16,632 nucleotides of DNA from UBA1738 sp964388835 (lineage in GTDB: Bacteria; Bacillota; Clostridia; UBA1381): contig CAYMBZ010000035.1 of NCBI GenBank assembly GCA_964388835.1, positions 1-16,632 of the forward strand. The letters run 5' to 3'. The notes under the pieces were generated by a model. That model was not told where the DNA came from. It made no database searches and worked only from the letters and a program-made list of their open reading frames with translations. Position numbers and translations under genes: made by a program. Of this stretch, positions 1 to 7,733 are shown piece by piece (within the stretch, counting starts at the first letter, position 1; each line of letters begins with the position of its first letter).

Positions 1-8
1 TATACATA

Positions 9-37
9 TTGTATTTTTCTTAAAAATATGTTAAAAT
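9..37 (+). promoter_or_regulatory. Predicted sigma-A promoter for miaB
   Basis: The -35 candidate TTGTAT (9-14) is separated by 17 bases from TAAAAT (32-37). A TG one base upstream of the -10 (29-30) gives an extended -10. Transcription would start near position 44, about 50 bases before the miaB start codon. This is inference from consensus matching; the -35 matches only four of six bases, which the extended -10 could offset. Confidence 0.55.
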
Positions 38-50
38 AGAAATAATGATA

Positions 51-68
51 GCGGAGGGGGACTTCCGC
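51..68 (+). other. Short hairpin in the miaB 5' leader
   Basis: GCGGA (51-55) pairs with TCCGC (64-68) around a G-rich loop, just downstream of the predicted transcription start and upstream of the miaB ribosome-binding site. It could stabilise the 5' end or be incidental; it does not cover the ribosome-binding site at 86-90. Confidence 0.35.
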
Positions 69-95
69 AACAAAAATTCACTTAACGGAGATACT

Positions 96-1514
96 ATGTC
101 AAAATATATTGAGCCGTCCGAAATTCGGCGGCAAAAGGAATTTATCGCAAAGCTGAAAGAGCTGAGCGCTAACTTCTGCGTAGAGCACGGCAGAAAACCG
201 CTTGCGAACACCGAAACCTACGGCTGTCAGCAAAACGAAAATGACACTGAACGCATACGCGGAATTCTTTTCGAAGCTGGATATGACTTCTGCGACAGTG
301 CAGAGGAAGCTGACCTTGTTATTTACAATACCTGCGCTGTGCGCGAAAACGCGGAGGACAGGGTGTACGGAAGGCTCGGAATTTTAAAGCACATAAAAGA
401 AAGCCGACCGGAACTGGTAATCGGTCTTTGCGGGTGCATGGTTCAGCAGGAGCACATTACCGAAAAAATAAAAAAGACCTACAACCATGTTGATTTGATT
501 TTTGGCACTCACGCGCTTCACAAGTTCCCGGAGCTTTTATACAATACGCTGATTAATCACGAAACGATTATCGATACCGAAAACTGCGACGGCAGTATTT
601 TTGAGGATATGCCAATTAAGCGCGCCCCGTCCGGTAAGGCGTGGGTCAGCATTATGTACGGCTGTAACAATTTCTGTTCCTACTGCATTGTTCCCTATGT
701 TCGCGGGAGGGAGAGAAGCCGTCTCCCGGAAAAAATCATGGAGGAGATTAATGCACTTGCGGCAGAGGGGGTTTCCGAAATTTGCCTGCTCGGTCAAAAC
801 GTGAATTCATACGGAAAGGATTTGGAGACGGATATTGATTTTTCCGACCTTCTGAGAATGGTGAATGATGTTGACGGCGTGCGCAGAATTCGATTTATGA
901 CCTCTCACCCGAAAGATTTCGGAGACAAACTGATTTCCGCTATGGCAGAATGTGATAAGGTCTGTCCACAGCTACATCTGCCATTTCAGGCGGGCAACAA
1001 CCGCGTTTTGGCTGAGATGAACCGCGGATATACCAAAGAAGAGTATTTGGAGAAAATTCGACGGGTTAAGAAAAAAATTCCGGAAATTTCGTTGTCGACC
1101 GATATTATCGTGGGATTCCCCACCGAAACGAACGAGGATTTTTTGGACACATTGGATGTTCTGCGCAAGGCGGAGTTCGACAGCGTTTTTTCCTTTATAT
1201 ATTCGCGTCGCGAGGGAACGCCTGCCGCGAAACTGGATTTTGTTCTTTCCGAAGAGGAAATTCACGCAAACTTTAACAAGCTGTTAGAGGTGCAGAACGA
1301 AATTTCAAAGCGGAAAAATGACGCACTTTTGGGCAAAACATTTACGGTTTTTGTGGATGGAGTCAGCAAAAACAATAGTGAAATGCTCTCGGGCAGAACC
1401 GATACGTCGAAAATAATTAACTTTAAGGGAGATGCATCCCTTGCCGGAAAATATGTGCAAGTTACCGTAACCGAGGCTCACACATGGAGCTTGAACGGAA
1501 AGCTTGCCGAATAA
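96..1514 (+). CDS. miaB: tRNA (N6-dimethylallyladenosine(37)-C2)-methylthiotransferase MiaB
   Basis: Radical-SAM Fe-S enzyme that converts i6A37 to ms2i6A37 in tRNAs reading UNN codons, using SAM and sulfur from an auxiliary cluster. From the ATG at 96 the protein has 472 residues. The N-terminal methylthiotransferase domain has the three auxiliary-cluster cysteines C44 (TYGCQQN), C80 (NTCAVRENA) and C114 (GLCGC). The radical-SAM CX3CX2C motif is C200, C204 and C207 (YGCNNFCSYC). A TRAM-like RNA-binding domain occupies about residues 408-472. The start at 96 is preferred over an in-frame ATG at 45 because ACGGAG (85-90) sits five bases upstream of it and the ATG at 45 has no Shine-Dalgarno. 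It is the first gene of the collinear run; its substrate-making partner MiaA is encoded at 6735. All key residues are present. Confidence 0.96.
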   Translation: MSKYIEPSEIRRQKEFIAKLKELSANFCVEHGRKPLANTETYGCQQNENDTERIRGILFEAGYDFCDSAEEADLVIYNTCAVRENAEDRVYGRLGILKHIKESRPELVIGLCGCMVQQEHITEKIKKTYNHVDLIFGTHALHKFPELLYNTLINHETIIDTENCDGSIFEDMPIKRAPSGKAWVSIMYGCNNFCSYCIVPYVRGRERSRLPEKIMEEINALAAEGVSEICLLGQNVNSYGKDLETDIDFSDLLRMVNDVDGVRRIRFMTSHPKDFGDKLISAMAECDKVCPQLHLPFQAGNNRVLAEMNRGYTKEEYLEKIRRVKKKIPEISLSTDIIVGFPTETNEDFLDTLDVLRKAEFDSVFSFIYSRREGTPAAKLDFVLSEEEIHANFNKLLEVQNEISKRKNDALLGKTFTVFVDGVSKNNSEMLSGRTDTSKIINFKGDASLAGKYVQVTVTEAHTWSLNGKLAE

Positions 1515-1518
1515 ACCA

Positions 1519-1533
1519 ACCGGATTTTCCGGT
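1519..1533 (+). other. Small perfect hairpin between miaB and the YlbF-family gene
   Basis: ACCGGA (1519-1524), loop TTT, TCCGGT (1528-1533) begins five bases after the miaB stop and ends eight bases before the next ribosome-binding site. No T-run follows (the next bases are AAAAATC), so it is not a typical terminator. It could mark an RNA-processing or stability boundary; this is inference. Confidence 0.35.
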
Positions 1534-1558
1534 AAAAATCGAAAGGAAGTACAAAAAA

Positions 1559-1936
1559 ATGACAATTATAGAAAAAGCACATGAGCTGGGACAGCTTATC
1601 AAGGAAAGCGAAGAAATGACAGCATTAAGAGCTGCGGAAAAGGCTCAGGCGGAAAATGACGATGCGCAGAAGCTGGTTGCCGAGTTCAACCTCAAAAGAA
1701 TGAATCTTGCCCGCGACATGCAGGAGGGCAAAATGACTCAGGAAGAGGCAATTAAGAAAAACAATGAAGCATTTGAGGAAATGATTTCCGCAAACGAGGC
1801 GATTAAAAATTACGTTGAAGCAAAAAAGGCTTTCGATAAGCTTGTAACCGGCGTAAACAGCACCATAAATATTTATATTATGGGTGAACAGGGCGGCTGT
1901 ACCCATGACTGCCACACCTGCGGCGGCTGTCACTAA
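1559..1936 (+). CDS. YlbF/YmcA (RicA/RicF)-family protein with a C-terminal cysteine cluster
   Basis: A 125-residue, mostly helical, charged protein of the YlbF/YmcA family. In Bacillus subtilis, YmcA (RicA), YlbF (RicF) and YaaT form a complex that carries Fe-S clusters and promotes RNase Y-dependent mRNA processing. B. subtilis ymcA lies directly after the miaB orthologue, the same position as here. The sequence ends in four closely spaced cysteines, C114, C118, C121 and C124 (CX3CX2CX2C, then a final His). As I recall, such a Cys-rich tail is typical of YlbF rather than of B. subtilis YmcA, so the protein combines the YmcA location with a YlbF-like tail. The ATG at 1559 has GAAAGGAAG (1541-1549) upstream. 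An in-frame ATG at 1484 would overlap miaB by 31 bases and is less likely. Metal or cluster binding is inferred. Confidence 0.85.
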   Translation: MTIIEKAHELGQLIKESEEMTALRAAEKAQAENDDAQKLVAEFNLKRMNLARDMQEGKMTQEEAIKKNNEAFEEMISANEAIKNYVEAKKAFDKLVTGVNSTINIYIMGEQGGCTHDCHTCGGCH

Positions 1937-1984
1937 GGCTTTTTAAAGCTGTATTGACTGCGTCGGAGCTTTTTACACGCAATC

Positions 1985-2020
1985 AACCACGCAGGAATCC
2001 TTGATTTCCTGCGTGGTTTT
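1985..2020 (+). terminator. Rho-independent terminator or attenuator upstream of mutS
   Basis: A perfect 13-bp stem, AACCACGCAGGAA (1985-1997) with TTCCTGCGTGGTT (2006-2018), closes an eight-base loop and runs into TTTT (2017-2020). It lies 48 bases after the YlbF-family stop. The T-run is short, so it may terminate only part of the transcripts. I saw no good promoter between it and mutS, so mutS probably depends at least partly on readthrough. Confidence 0.65.
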
Positions 2021-2035
2021 AAAATTCAAAGCTAT

Positions 2036-2055
2036 GCCGCATGTGCGGCTATTTT
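2036..2055 (+). other. Second hairpin directly before the mutS ribosome-binding site
   Basis: GCCGC (2036-2040), loop ATGT, GCGGC (2045-2049) is followed by TATTTT (2050-2055), eight bases before the mutS Shine-Dalgarno AGGAGA (2063-2068). It could be a weak second terminator or a structure limiting ribosome entry. Function is inferred only from position. Confidence 0.35.
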
Positions 2056-2074
2056 ACGGAACAGGAGACAAAAA

Positions 2075-4651
2075 ATGGCAGAGAAAACGCTGTCGCCCAT
2101 GATGAAAAAATATCTCGAAACAAAAGAGGAGTACAACGACTGCATTTTGTTTTACAGATTGGGCGATTTTTATGAAATGTTTTTTGACGATGCACTGGTT
2201 GCCTCGCGGGAGCTGGAGCTTACGTTGACGAGAAAAAAGTGCGGTCTTGAAAATGATGCACCAATGTGCGGTGTGCCGTTTCACAGCGCTTCGGTATATA
2301 TTCAGCGCTTGGTTACAAAGGGCTACAAGGTTGCCGTTTGCGAACAGCTGGAGGATCCGAAAGATGCAAAGGGATTGGTTGACCGCGGCGTAATCCGCGT
2401 TGTTACCCCCGGCACCCTGACCGACGAAAATATGCTCGACGAAAAGAAAAACAACTATCTTTGCATACTCTACAGCGGCACCGCGCACGGACTTGCTTTC
2501 TGCGATGTATCAACCGGAGAGGTGTTTGTGACGGCGATTTCGGAGGAAAAATCCGTGCTTAACGAAACGGCGCGGTATGCCCCCAGTGAAATAATCATGA
2601 ACACTCGCGCGGAGGAGATTTTTTCGCGGGAAATTTCCGAAAGGATATCTGTCGAAATTACCGCATATGACGAGGATTATTTTGCGTGCGATGCGGAAAA
2701 AATCACTTCTCAGTTCCGCACGACTTCTCCCGAGGGTCTCGGACTTAACGACGGCGTAATGCAAAGTGCGGTCTGCGCGCTTCTGCGATATCTTGAGCAT
2801 ACGCAGAAAAGCCGCGTCAGCTATATCGATACCCTGTCTGTTTATAATGTTTCTGAATTTATGGATATCGACATGGCAACAAGGCGAAATCTTGAAATTA
2901 CCGAAACCATGCGCGACAAATCAAAGCGCGGCTCACTGCTTTGGGTGCTGGATCGCACAAAAACTTCCATGGGCGCGCGCAAGTTGAAGCAATGGCTGGA
3001 AAAACCGCTGATAAGCTCAATCGATATAAACAAGCGGCTGTATTCGGTTGATGAGCTGGTGAAAAACGTAATGCTCCGTGATGACTTGTCGGAGCTTCTT
3101 TCCGGAATATACGATATTTCGCGAATCGTGAGCAGAGTTGCGTTGGGCACAGCCTCGCCAAGGGATATGCTTGCACTTAAAAATTCGCTTTTGAAGCTTC
3201 CGGAGCTTGAATATTTGCTTTCCAAAACAACTTCTCCGATTTTGTCACAGCTCAAGAAGAATTTCGACAGAATGTCCGACCTTGCGGAGCTTTTGGAAGC
3301 GGGAATATCGGACGACCCTCCGGTCCTTTTAAAGGACGGCGGTGTTATAAAGGCGGGCTTCAACAATGAACTGGATGAGCTTCGCCGACTCACAAAAGAC
3401 GGCAGAGCGTGGATTTTGTCCGCCGAGGCGGAGGAGAGAGAAAAAACCGGTATCAAAAATTTGAAAATCGGATATAACAAGGTGTTCGGCTACTATATTG
3501 AGGTTACAAAATCCAATTTAGACACCGTTCCCGACTACTATATACGCAAGCAAACGCTGGTTAATGCCGAGCGCTACATAACGCCTCAGCTTAAGGAAAT
3601 GGAGAACAGTGTTCTCAGTGCATCCGAGCGTTTTCTGGCGCTTGAGGCACAGCTTTTTGAAGAAATCCGAAAAAAAACGGCGGCGGAAATCGATCGCTTA
3701 AAAGCGGTTTGCGAAACAATCGCGGTTACCGATGTCCTTTGCTCTTTTGCCTCGGTTGCCTTTAAATTCGGCTACACAATGCCGGAGGTCAACGAGGGCG
3801 GGGAATTGATAATTAAGGACGGCAGGCACCCGGTTGTGGAAAAAACACTTAAAAACAGCATGTTTGTGCCAAATGACACGACGTTTGATTCATCGGACAG
3901 CCGTGAGCTGATTATAACCGGCCCGAACATGGCGGGAAAATCCACCTATATGCGCCAGGTAGCTCTGATAACACTTATGGCGCAGGTGGGAAGCTTTGTT
4001 CCGACAAGCTATGCCAAAATCGGCGTTGTTGACCGCATTTTTACGCGTGTCGGTGCATCTGACGATATCGCACAGGGGCAGAGTACGTTTATGCTGGAAA
4101 TGGTTGAGGTTGCAAATATTTTGAAACACGCAACCGAAAAATCACTGGTGATTTTAGACGAAATCGGCAGAGGAACTTCCACATTTGACGGGCTTTCCAT
4201 TGCCTGGGCGGTTGCGGAATACATGCAGAAGAAAATCGGCGCGAAAACGCTTTTTGCAACCCATTATCATGAGTTGACGCAACTGGAGGACACTCTTCCC
4301 GGTGTGAAAAATTACTCGATTGCCGTTAAAAAACACGGGGATGATATAACTTTCCTCCGCAGAATTGTCCGCGGAGGGGCGGATGACAGCTACGGAATAG
4401 AGGTTGCAGCTCTTGCGGGTGTGCCGAAAGCGGTTATCAAGCGTGCAAAGGATATATTAAAGAAGGTTGAAAGCGGAGAAAATGAAGTGAGTACGCCGCA
4501 AAAGCCGCAGGAGGTGCCTATGCAAATCGGCTTTGAGGATGGTGCCGCAGCGGCGATTTTCGAGGAACTTAAAAACATGGACGTTACAACATATACAGCA
4601 ATCGAAGCGCTGAACAAACTTTATGAACTGTCGGAAAAGGCAAAAAATTAA
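2075..4651 (+). CDS. mutS: DNA mismatch repair protein MutS
   Basis: Mismatch-recognition ATPase that starts post-replicative repair and hands over to MutL. It has 858 residues, the usual length for MutS1. The mismatch-binding Phe-X-Glu is F32-Y33-E34 in GDFYEMF. The ATPase domain has Walker A GPNMAGKST (616-624), Walker B LVILDE (about 691-696, D695 and E696) followed by GRGTST, and the conserved ATHYHEL segment (728-734). Near the C-terminus MQIGFE (816-821) sits where other MutS proteins carry a sliding-clamp-binding QLS(F/L)F-type motif, but it is a poor match. The last 35 residues form the usual C-terminal helical region. AGGAGA (2063-2068) is a good ribosome-binding site. mutL follows after 35 bases, indicating co-transcription. 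No truncation or missing key residue was seen. Confidence 0.98.
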   Translation: MAEKTLSPMMKKYLETKEEYNDCILFYRLGDFYEMFFDDALVASRELELTLTRKKCGLENDAPMCGVPFHSASVYIQRLVTKGYKVAVCEQLEDPKDAKGLVDRGVIRVVTPGTLTDENMLDEKKNNYLCILYSGTAHGLAFCDVSTGEVFVTAISEEKSVLNETARYAPSEIIMNTRAEEIFSREISERISVEITAYDEDYFACDAEKITSQFRTTSPEGLGLNDGVMQSAVCALLRYLEHTQKSRVSYIDTLSVYNVSEFMDIDMATRRNLEITETMRDKSKRGSLLWVLDRTKTSMGARKLKQWLEKPLISSIDINKRLYSVDELVKNVMLRDDLSELLSGIYDISRIVSRVALGTASPRDMLALKNSLLKLPELEYLLSKTTSPILSQLKKNFDRMSDLAELLEAGISDDPPVLLKDGGVIKAGFNNELDELRRLTKDGRAWILSAEAEEREKTGIKNLKIGYNKVFGYYIEVTKSNLDTVPDYYIRKQTLVNAERYITPQLKEMENSVLSASERFLALEAQLFEEIRKKTAAEIDRLKAVCETIAVTDVLCSFASVAFKFGYTMPEVNEGGELIIKDGRHPVVEKTLKNSMFVPNDTTFDSSDSRELIITGPNMAGKSTYMRQVALITLMAQVGSFVPTSYAKIGVVDRIFTRVGASDDIAQGQSTFMLEMVEVANILKHATEKSLVILDEIGRGTSTFDGLSIAWAVAEYMQKKIGAKTLFATHYHELTQLEDTLPGVKNYSIAVKKHGDDITFLRRIVRGGADDSYGIEVAALAGVPKAVIKRAKDILKKVESGENEVSTPQKPQEVPMQIGFEDGAAAAIFEELKNMDVTTYTAIEALNKLYELSEKAKN

Positions 4652-4686
4652 CAGCGCAAAAATAATTCGGAAAGGTTACGAGCAAT

Positions 4687-6738
4687 ATGGGCAATATTAA
4701 TTTACTTCCTGTTGAGATATCGAACAAAATTGCCGCCGGCGAGGTGGTTGAGCGCCCTGCCTCGGTTGTCAAGGAGCTTGTTGAAAACTCGGTTGATGCG
4801 GGTGCAAGCGTAATAAATGTGGAAATCAAAAAGGGCGGAGTTACGCTGATAAGCGTTGCCGACAACGGAAATGGCATGGCACGGGCAGATGCGTCCATAG
4901 CGTTTCTCCGTCATGCAACCAGCAAAATTCACACAGAAAGCGACCTTGATGCGATTTATACCATGGGCTTCCGCGGTGAAGCTCTTTCGAGCATCGGTGC
5001 TGTTTCGCAAACCGAGCTGTACACAAAACGCAAGGAGGATGAAATCGGCACGAAAGTGATTTGCTGCGGCGGAGAAATCTCCGCATGCGAGGATGCCGCC
5101 GCCCCGAACGGTACGGCGTTTTTGGTGCGAAATCTGTTTTACAACACTCCCGCGCGAATGAATTTTCTGAAAAAAGATTCGACCGAGGCGGCGGCTGTTA
5201 CCGATGTAATTGAGCGATTTATTTTGTCGCACCCCGAAATATCTTTCCGATACACGGTTGACGGCAAGGAAAAATACTTCACATCGGGCGACGGAAGTTT
5301 GATAAATTGCATTTACACGATTTACGGTAAAAATTACGCAAAATCTGTTATTCCGATAGATTACCGAACCGAGCTGTTGAAAATAACCGGAGTTATAGGC
5401 AAGGGTGATGCGGCGCGCCCAAACAGAGGATATCAGAGTTTTTTTGTAAATAAACGATATATCAAGAGCATGAGAATTTCTTCGGCGGTGGAAAATGCAT
5501 ATAAAAATCAAATAATGATAGGCAAGCACCCTATGGCGGTTTTGAATATCGAAATCGACCCGCGGCATGTTAATATAAATGTGCACCCGACAAAGCTTGA
5601 AGTCAAGTTTTCTCACGAGGAGGAAGTTACTTCCGCTGTTTTTCACGCGGTGGAAAACGCTCTTTACGCACTGCCTAATGTGCCGCAGATTGAGCGCAAG
5701 TCGACAGAAAAAACGTCATTCACCCGCGATAGTGCGAACCTTTCGGAACAGATTATTTTGAAACCGGAGGAAAGGGCACAGAGTGGATTTTCATGGAAGG
5801 AGGCTAATAATATGCCCGATTCCGAGAATAGCAAAAAAAACGCTATCGGCATGACCAGCTATGCACTGGATGCTTCAAATGAGTATTTTGCTCGCCGTCA
5901 AGCAGAGCTTGCGTGGGATTTTACCCGGGAAAAAACGGAGGATACACAGAAAGTTGCGGAAAAAATAACCGATACGGAAAAAATTACTCAGTTTGCAAAA
6001 GAATATCCGAATATTGTTCCAAAATCCGAGGAGCAAGCGGCTTTTGATGAGAAATCCATGAGCGAGGGTGCGGAAACGGCAGTTTTGTCGAAAATCGAGG
6101 AGATTATTGAAAAAGAGGTTATCCCTCCTGAAAAATCAACCGTGGAGCCGTGGGGCTTTGACCGTGCAAAACTGCGGGTTATCGGTCAGATTTTCGGCAC
6201 ATATATACTTGCCCAATCGGGCGAAACTATGATAATCGCAGACCAGCACGCGGCACATGAGCGATTAAAGTATGAGGAATTAAAGCGGGGACTTGAAGCA
6301 AATGAGGTTGCATCACAAATGTTGCTTGTTCCTCTTGCGGTAGATTTGTCACCACTTGAATACGCGGCGTATTGCGAAAATTCCGCAAGATTTCGTGAGC
6401 TGGGATTTGAAATTGAGGATTTCGGCGATAATACTCTTTTAGTCCGCGCAACTCCCGAAGCTCTTGATGATGAAGAACTGAAAAATCTGGTGATTGAGCT
6501 TACTGAGCGTTTTGCGGAGAACGGAGAAGTGATTTCGGCAAAGACCGACCGCGCACTGTATACAATTGCGTGCAAAGCAGCGGTTAAAGCGAATCGCGTG
6601 TTTGACACCAAACAGCTTGAAGTGCTGTTAAATGCGGTTTTGGATTTGGAAAATATCAACACCTGTCCTCATGGCAGACCGATAGTAATTACCATGTCAA
6701 AAAAGGAGCTTGAAAAGGAATTTAAGAGGATTGTATGA
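4687..6738 (+). CDS. mutL: DNA mismatch repair protein MutL, endonuclease type
   Basis: GHKL ATPase that couples MutS to strand incision. It has 683 residues. The N-terminal ATPase domain shows catalytic E33 in KELVENSVDAG, then DNGNGM and GFRGEALSSI. A Lys/Glu-rich, probably disordered linker spans about residues 335-490. The C-terminal domain carries the metal-binding DQHA(X)2E(X)4E motif (D519, Q520, H521, A522, E525, E530), ACKAAVK and CPHGRP (660-665), the signature of MutL proteins with latent nicking activity in bacteria without MutH. SQMLLVP (543-549) aligns in position and character with the sliding-clamp-binding QEMIVP segment of B. subtilis MutL. The ribosome-binding site is modest (GGAAAGG, 4669-4675). 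The stop TGA overlaps the miaA ATG as ATGA, so the two are probably translationally coupled. Confidence 0.97.
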   Translation: MGNINLLPVEISNKIAAGEVVERPASVVKELVENSVDAGASVINVEIKKGGVTLISVADNGNGMARADASIAFLRHATSKIHTESDLDAIYTMGFRGEALSSIGAVSQTELYTKRKEDEIGTKVICCGGEISACEDAAAPNGTAFLVRNLFYNTPARMNFLKKDSTEAAAVTDVIERFILSHPEISFRYTVDGKEKYFTSGDGSLINCIYTIYGKNYAKSVIPIDYRTELLKITGVIGKGDAARPNRGYQSFFVNKRYIKSMRISSAVENAYKNQIMIGKHPMAVLNIEIDPRHVNINVHPTKLEVKFSHEEEVTSAVFHAVENALYALPNVPQIERKSTEKTSFTRDSANLSEQIILKPEERAQSGFSWKEANNMPDSENSKKNAIGMTSYALDASNEYFARRQAELAWDFTREKTEDTQKVAEKITDTEKITQFAKEYPNIVPKSEEQAAFDEKSMSEGAETAVLSKIEEIIEKEVIPPEKSTVEPWGFDRAKLRVIGQIFGTYILAQSGETMIIADQHAAHERLKYEELKRGLEANEVASQMLLVPLAVDLSPLEYAAYCENSARFRELGFEIEDFGDNTLLVRATPEALDDEELKNLVIELTERFAENGEVISAKTDRALYTIACKAAVKANRVFDTKQLEVLLNAVLDLENINTCPHGRPIVITMSKKELEKEFKRIV

Positions 6739-7655
6739 AAAAAACACCTTTGATTGTTGTTGCCGGCCCGACGGCTTCGGGCAAAACCTCGCTGTCGGTA
6801 CAGCTCGCAAAGCGCCTGGACGGTGAAATTGTTTCGGCAGACAGCATGCAGATTTATAAATATATGGATATCGGCACGGCGAAGCCCACCGATACCGAAA
6901 AAGAGGGAATCCCGCACCACATGATGGACTTTTTGGACCCGTCCGAAAATTTTTCCGTTGCCGATTACTGCAGTGCGGCACATGAGGTTATCCGCGATAT
7001 ACACGCGCGCGGGCAGATTCCGATTGTGGTAGGCGGTACCGGGTTTTATATCGATTCGCTGGTGAATAATATCGATTTCGGAGAAACGGTGTCGGACGGC
7101 GAAATCCGCAAAGAGCTGGAATTGTTTGCAAAGGAGCGAGGCAGGGAGGCTCTTTATGAAATTTTAAAGAAAATCGACCCGATTACCGCAGAAAAGTATC
7201 ATCCCAATAACGTCAGGCGCATTATACGCGCAATTGAATTTTACCGAATAACCGGCGAGACCATATCGGCGCACGCTATGGAAGAAAAGGATGCGCGATA
7301 TAACGCGGTGTGGCTTGCGGTAGATTGGGATAGGGAAGTTTTGTATGACAGAATTAATCGGCGTGTAGACCAAATGGTATCGGACGGTTTGCTTGATGAG
7401 GCAAAGTCACTGCTTGAAAGATACGATCCTACATCTACCGCAATGCAAAGTATCGGCTATAAAGAGCTTAAAGGATATTTTTACGGAACATGTGAGCTTT
7501 CGGAAGCGTTGGAACAAATAAAAATGAGTTCACGCCGATATGCAAAAAGACAGCTTACCTGGTTTAGGAGAAATGAGGATATACATTGGATTAAAGCCGA
7601 TGAAAATATTGCGGATACAGCGGAGAAAATTGTACGAGAAAGGTTGGCAATATAA
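6735..7655 (+). CDS. miaA: tRNA dimethylallyltransferase MiaA
   Basis: Transfers the dimethylallyl group from DMAPP to N6 of A37 in tRNAs reading UNN codons, making the i6A37 substrate of MiaB. It has 306 residues, a normal bacterial length. The P-loop is GPTASGKT (11-18). It is followed by the family-specific SADSMQIYKYMDIGTAKP segment, the HHMMDFLDP segment, VVGGTGFY, and the C-terminal RRYAKRQLTWFRR segment. The ATG overlaps the mutL stop by four bases, and AAGAGGA (6724-6730) lies inside the mutL end, consistent with translational coupling. In E. coli mutL-miaA is followed by hfq; here no hfq follows and a phosphoesterase gene lies downstream after 78 bases. Confidence 0.97.
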   Translation: MKKTPLIVVAGPTASGKTSLSVQLAKRLDGEIVSADSMQIYKYMDIGTAKPTDTEKEGIPHHMMDFLDPSENFSVADYCSAAHEVIRDIHARGQIPIVVGGTGFYIDSLVNNIDFGETVSDGEIRKELELFAKERGREALYEILKKIDPITAEKYHPNNVRRIIRAIEFYRITGETISAHAMEEKDARYNAVWLAVDWDREVLYDRINRRVDQMVSDGLLDEAKSLLERYDPTSTAMQSIGYKELKGYFYGTCELSEALEQIKMSSRRYAKRQLTWFRRNEDIHWIKADENIADTAEKIVRERLAI

Positions 7656-7733
7656 GCGGTGCATGAGTTTTGCAAAGAAAAAGTTTATTAACCATTTGGC
7701 GAAAGAATAAGATATGTTTGGGGAGGTGTTTTG

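Noticed and set aside
45..95. Upstream in-frame ATG for miaB
   Set aside because: No Shine-Dalgarno, falls at the predicted transcription start, and the added 17 residues are not MiaB-like.
2842..3480. 212-codon ORF antisense to mutS
   Set aside because: Ser/Phe/Arg-rich translation typical of the reverse strand of a coding region; mutS is certain here.
4702..5646. 314-codon ORF antisense to mutL
   Set aside because: It lies wholly opposite the conserved MutL ATPase domain, and its translation resembles no protein family.
7656..7733. Promoter or RNA gene between miaA and the phosphoesterase
   Set aside because: TAAGAT at 7708-7713 has only a poor -35 partner (TTATTA), and no structure was found.
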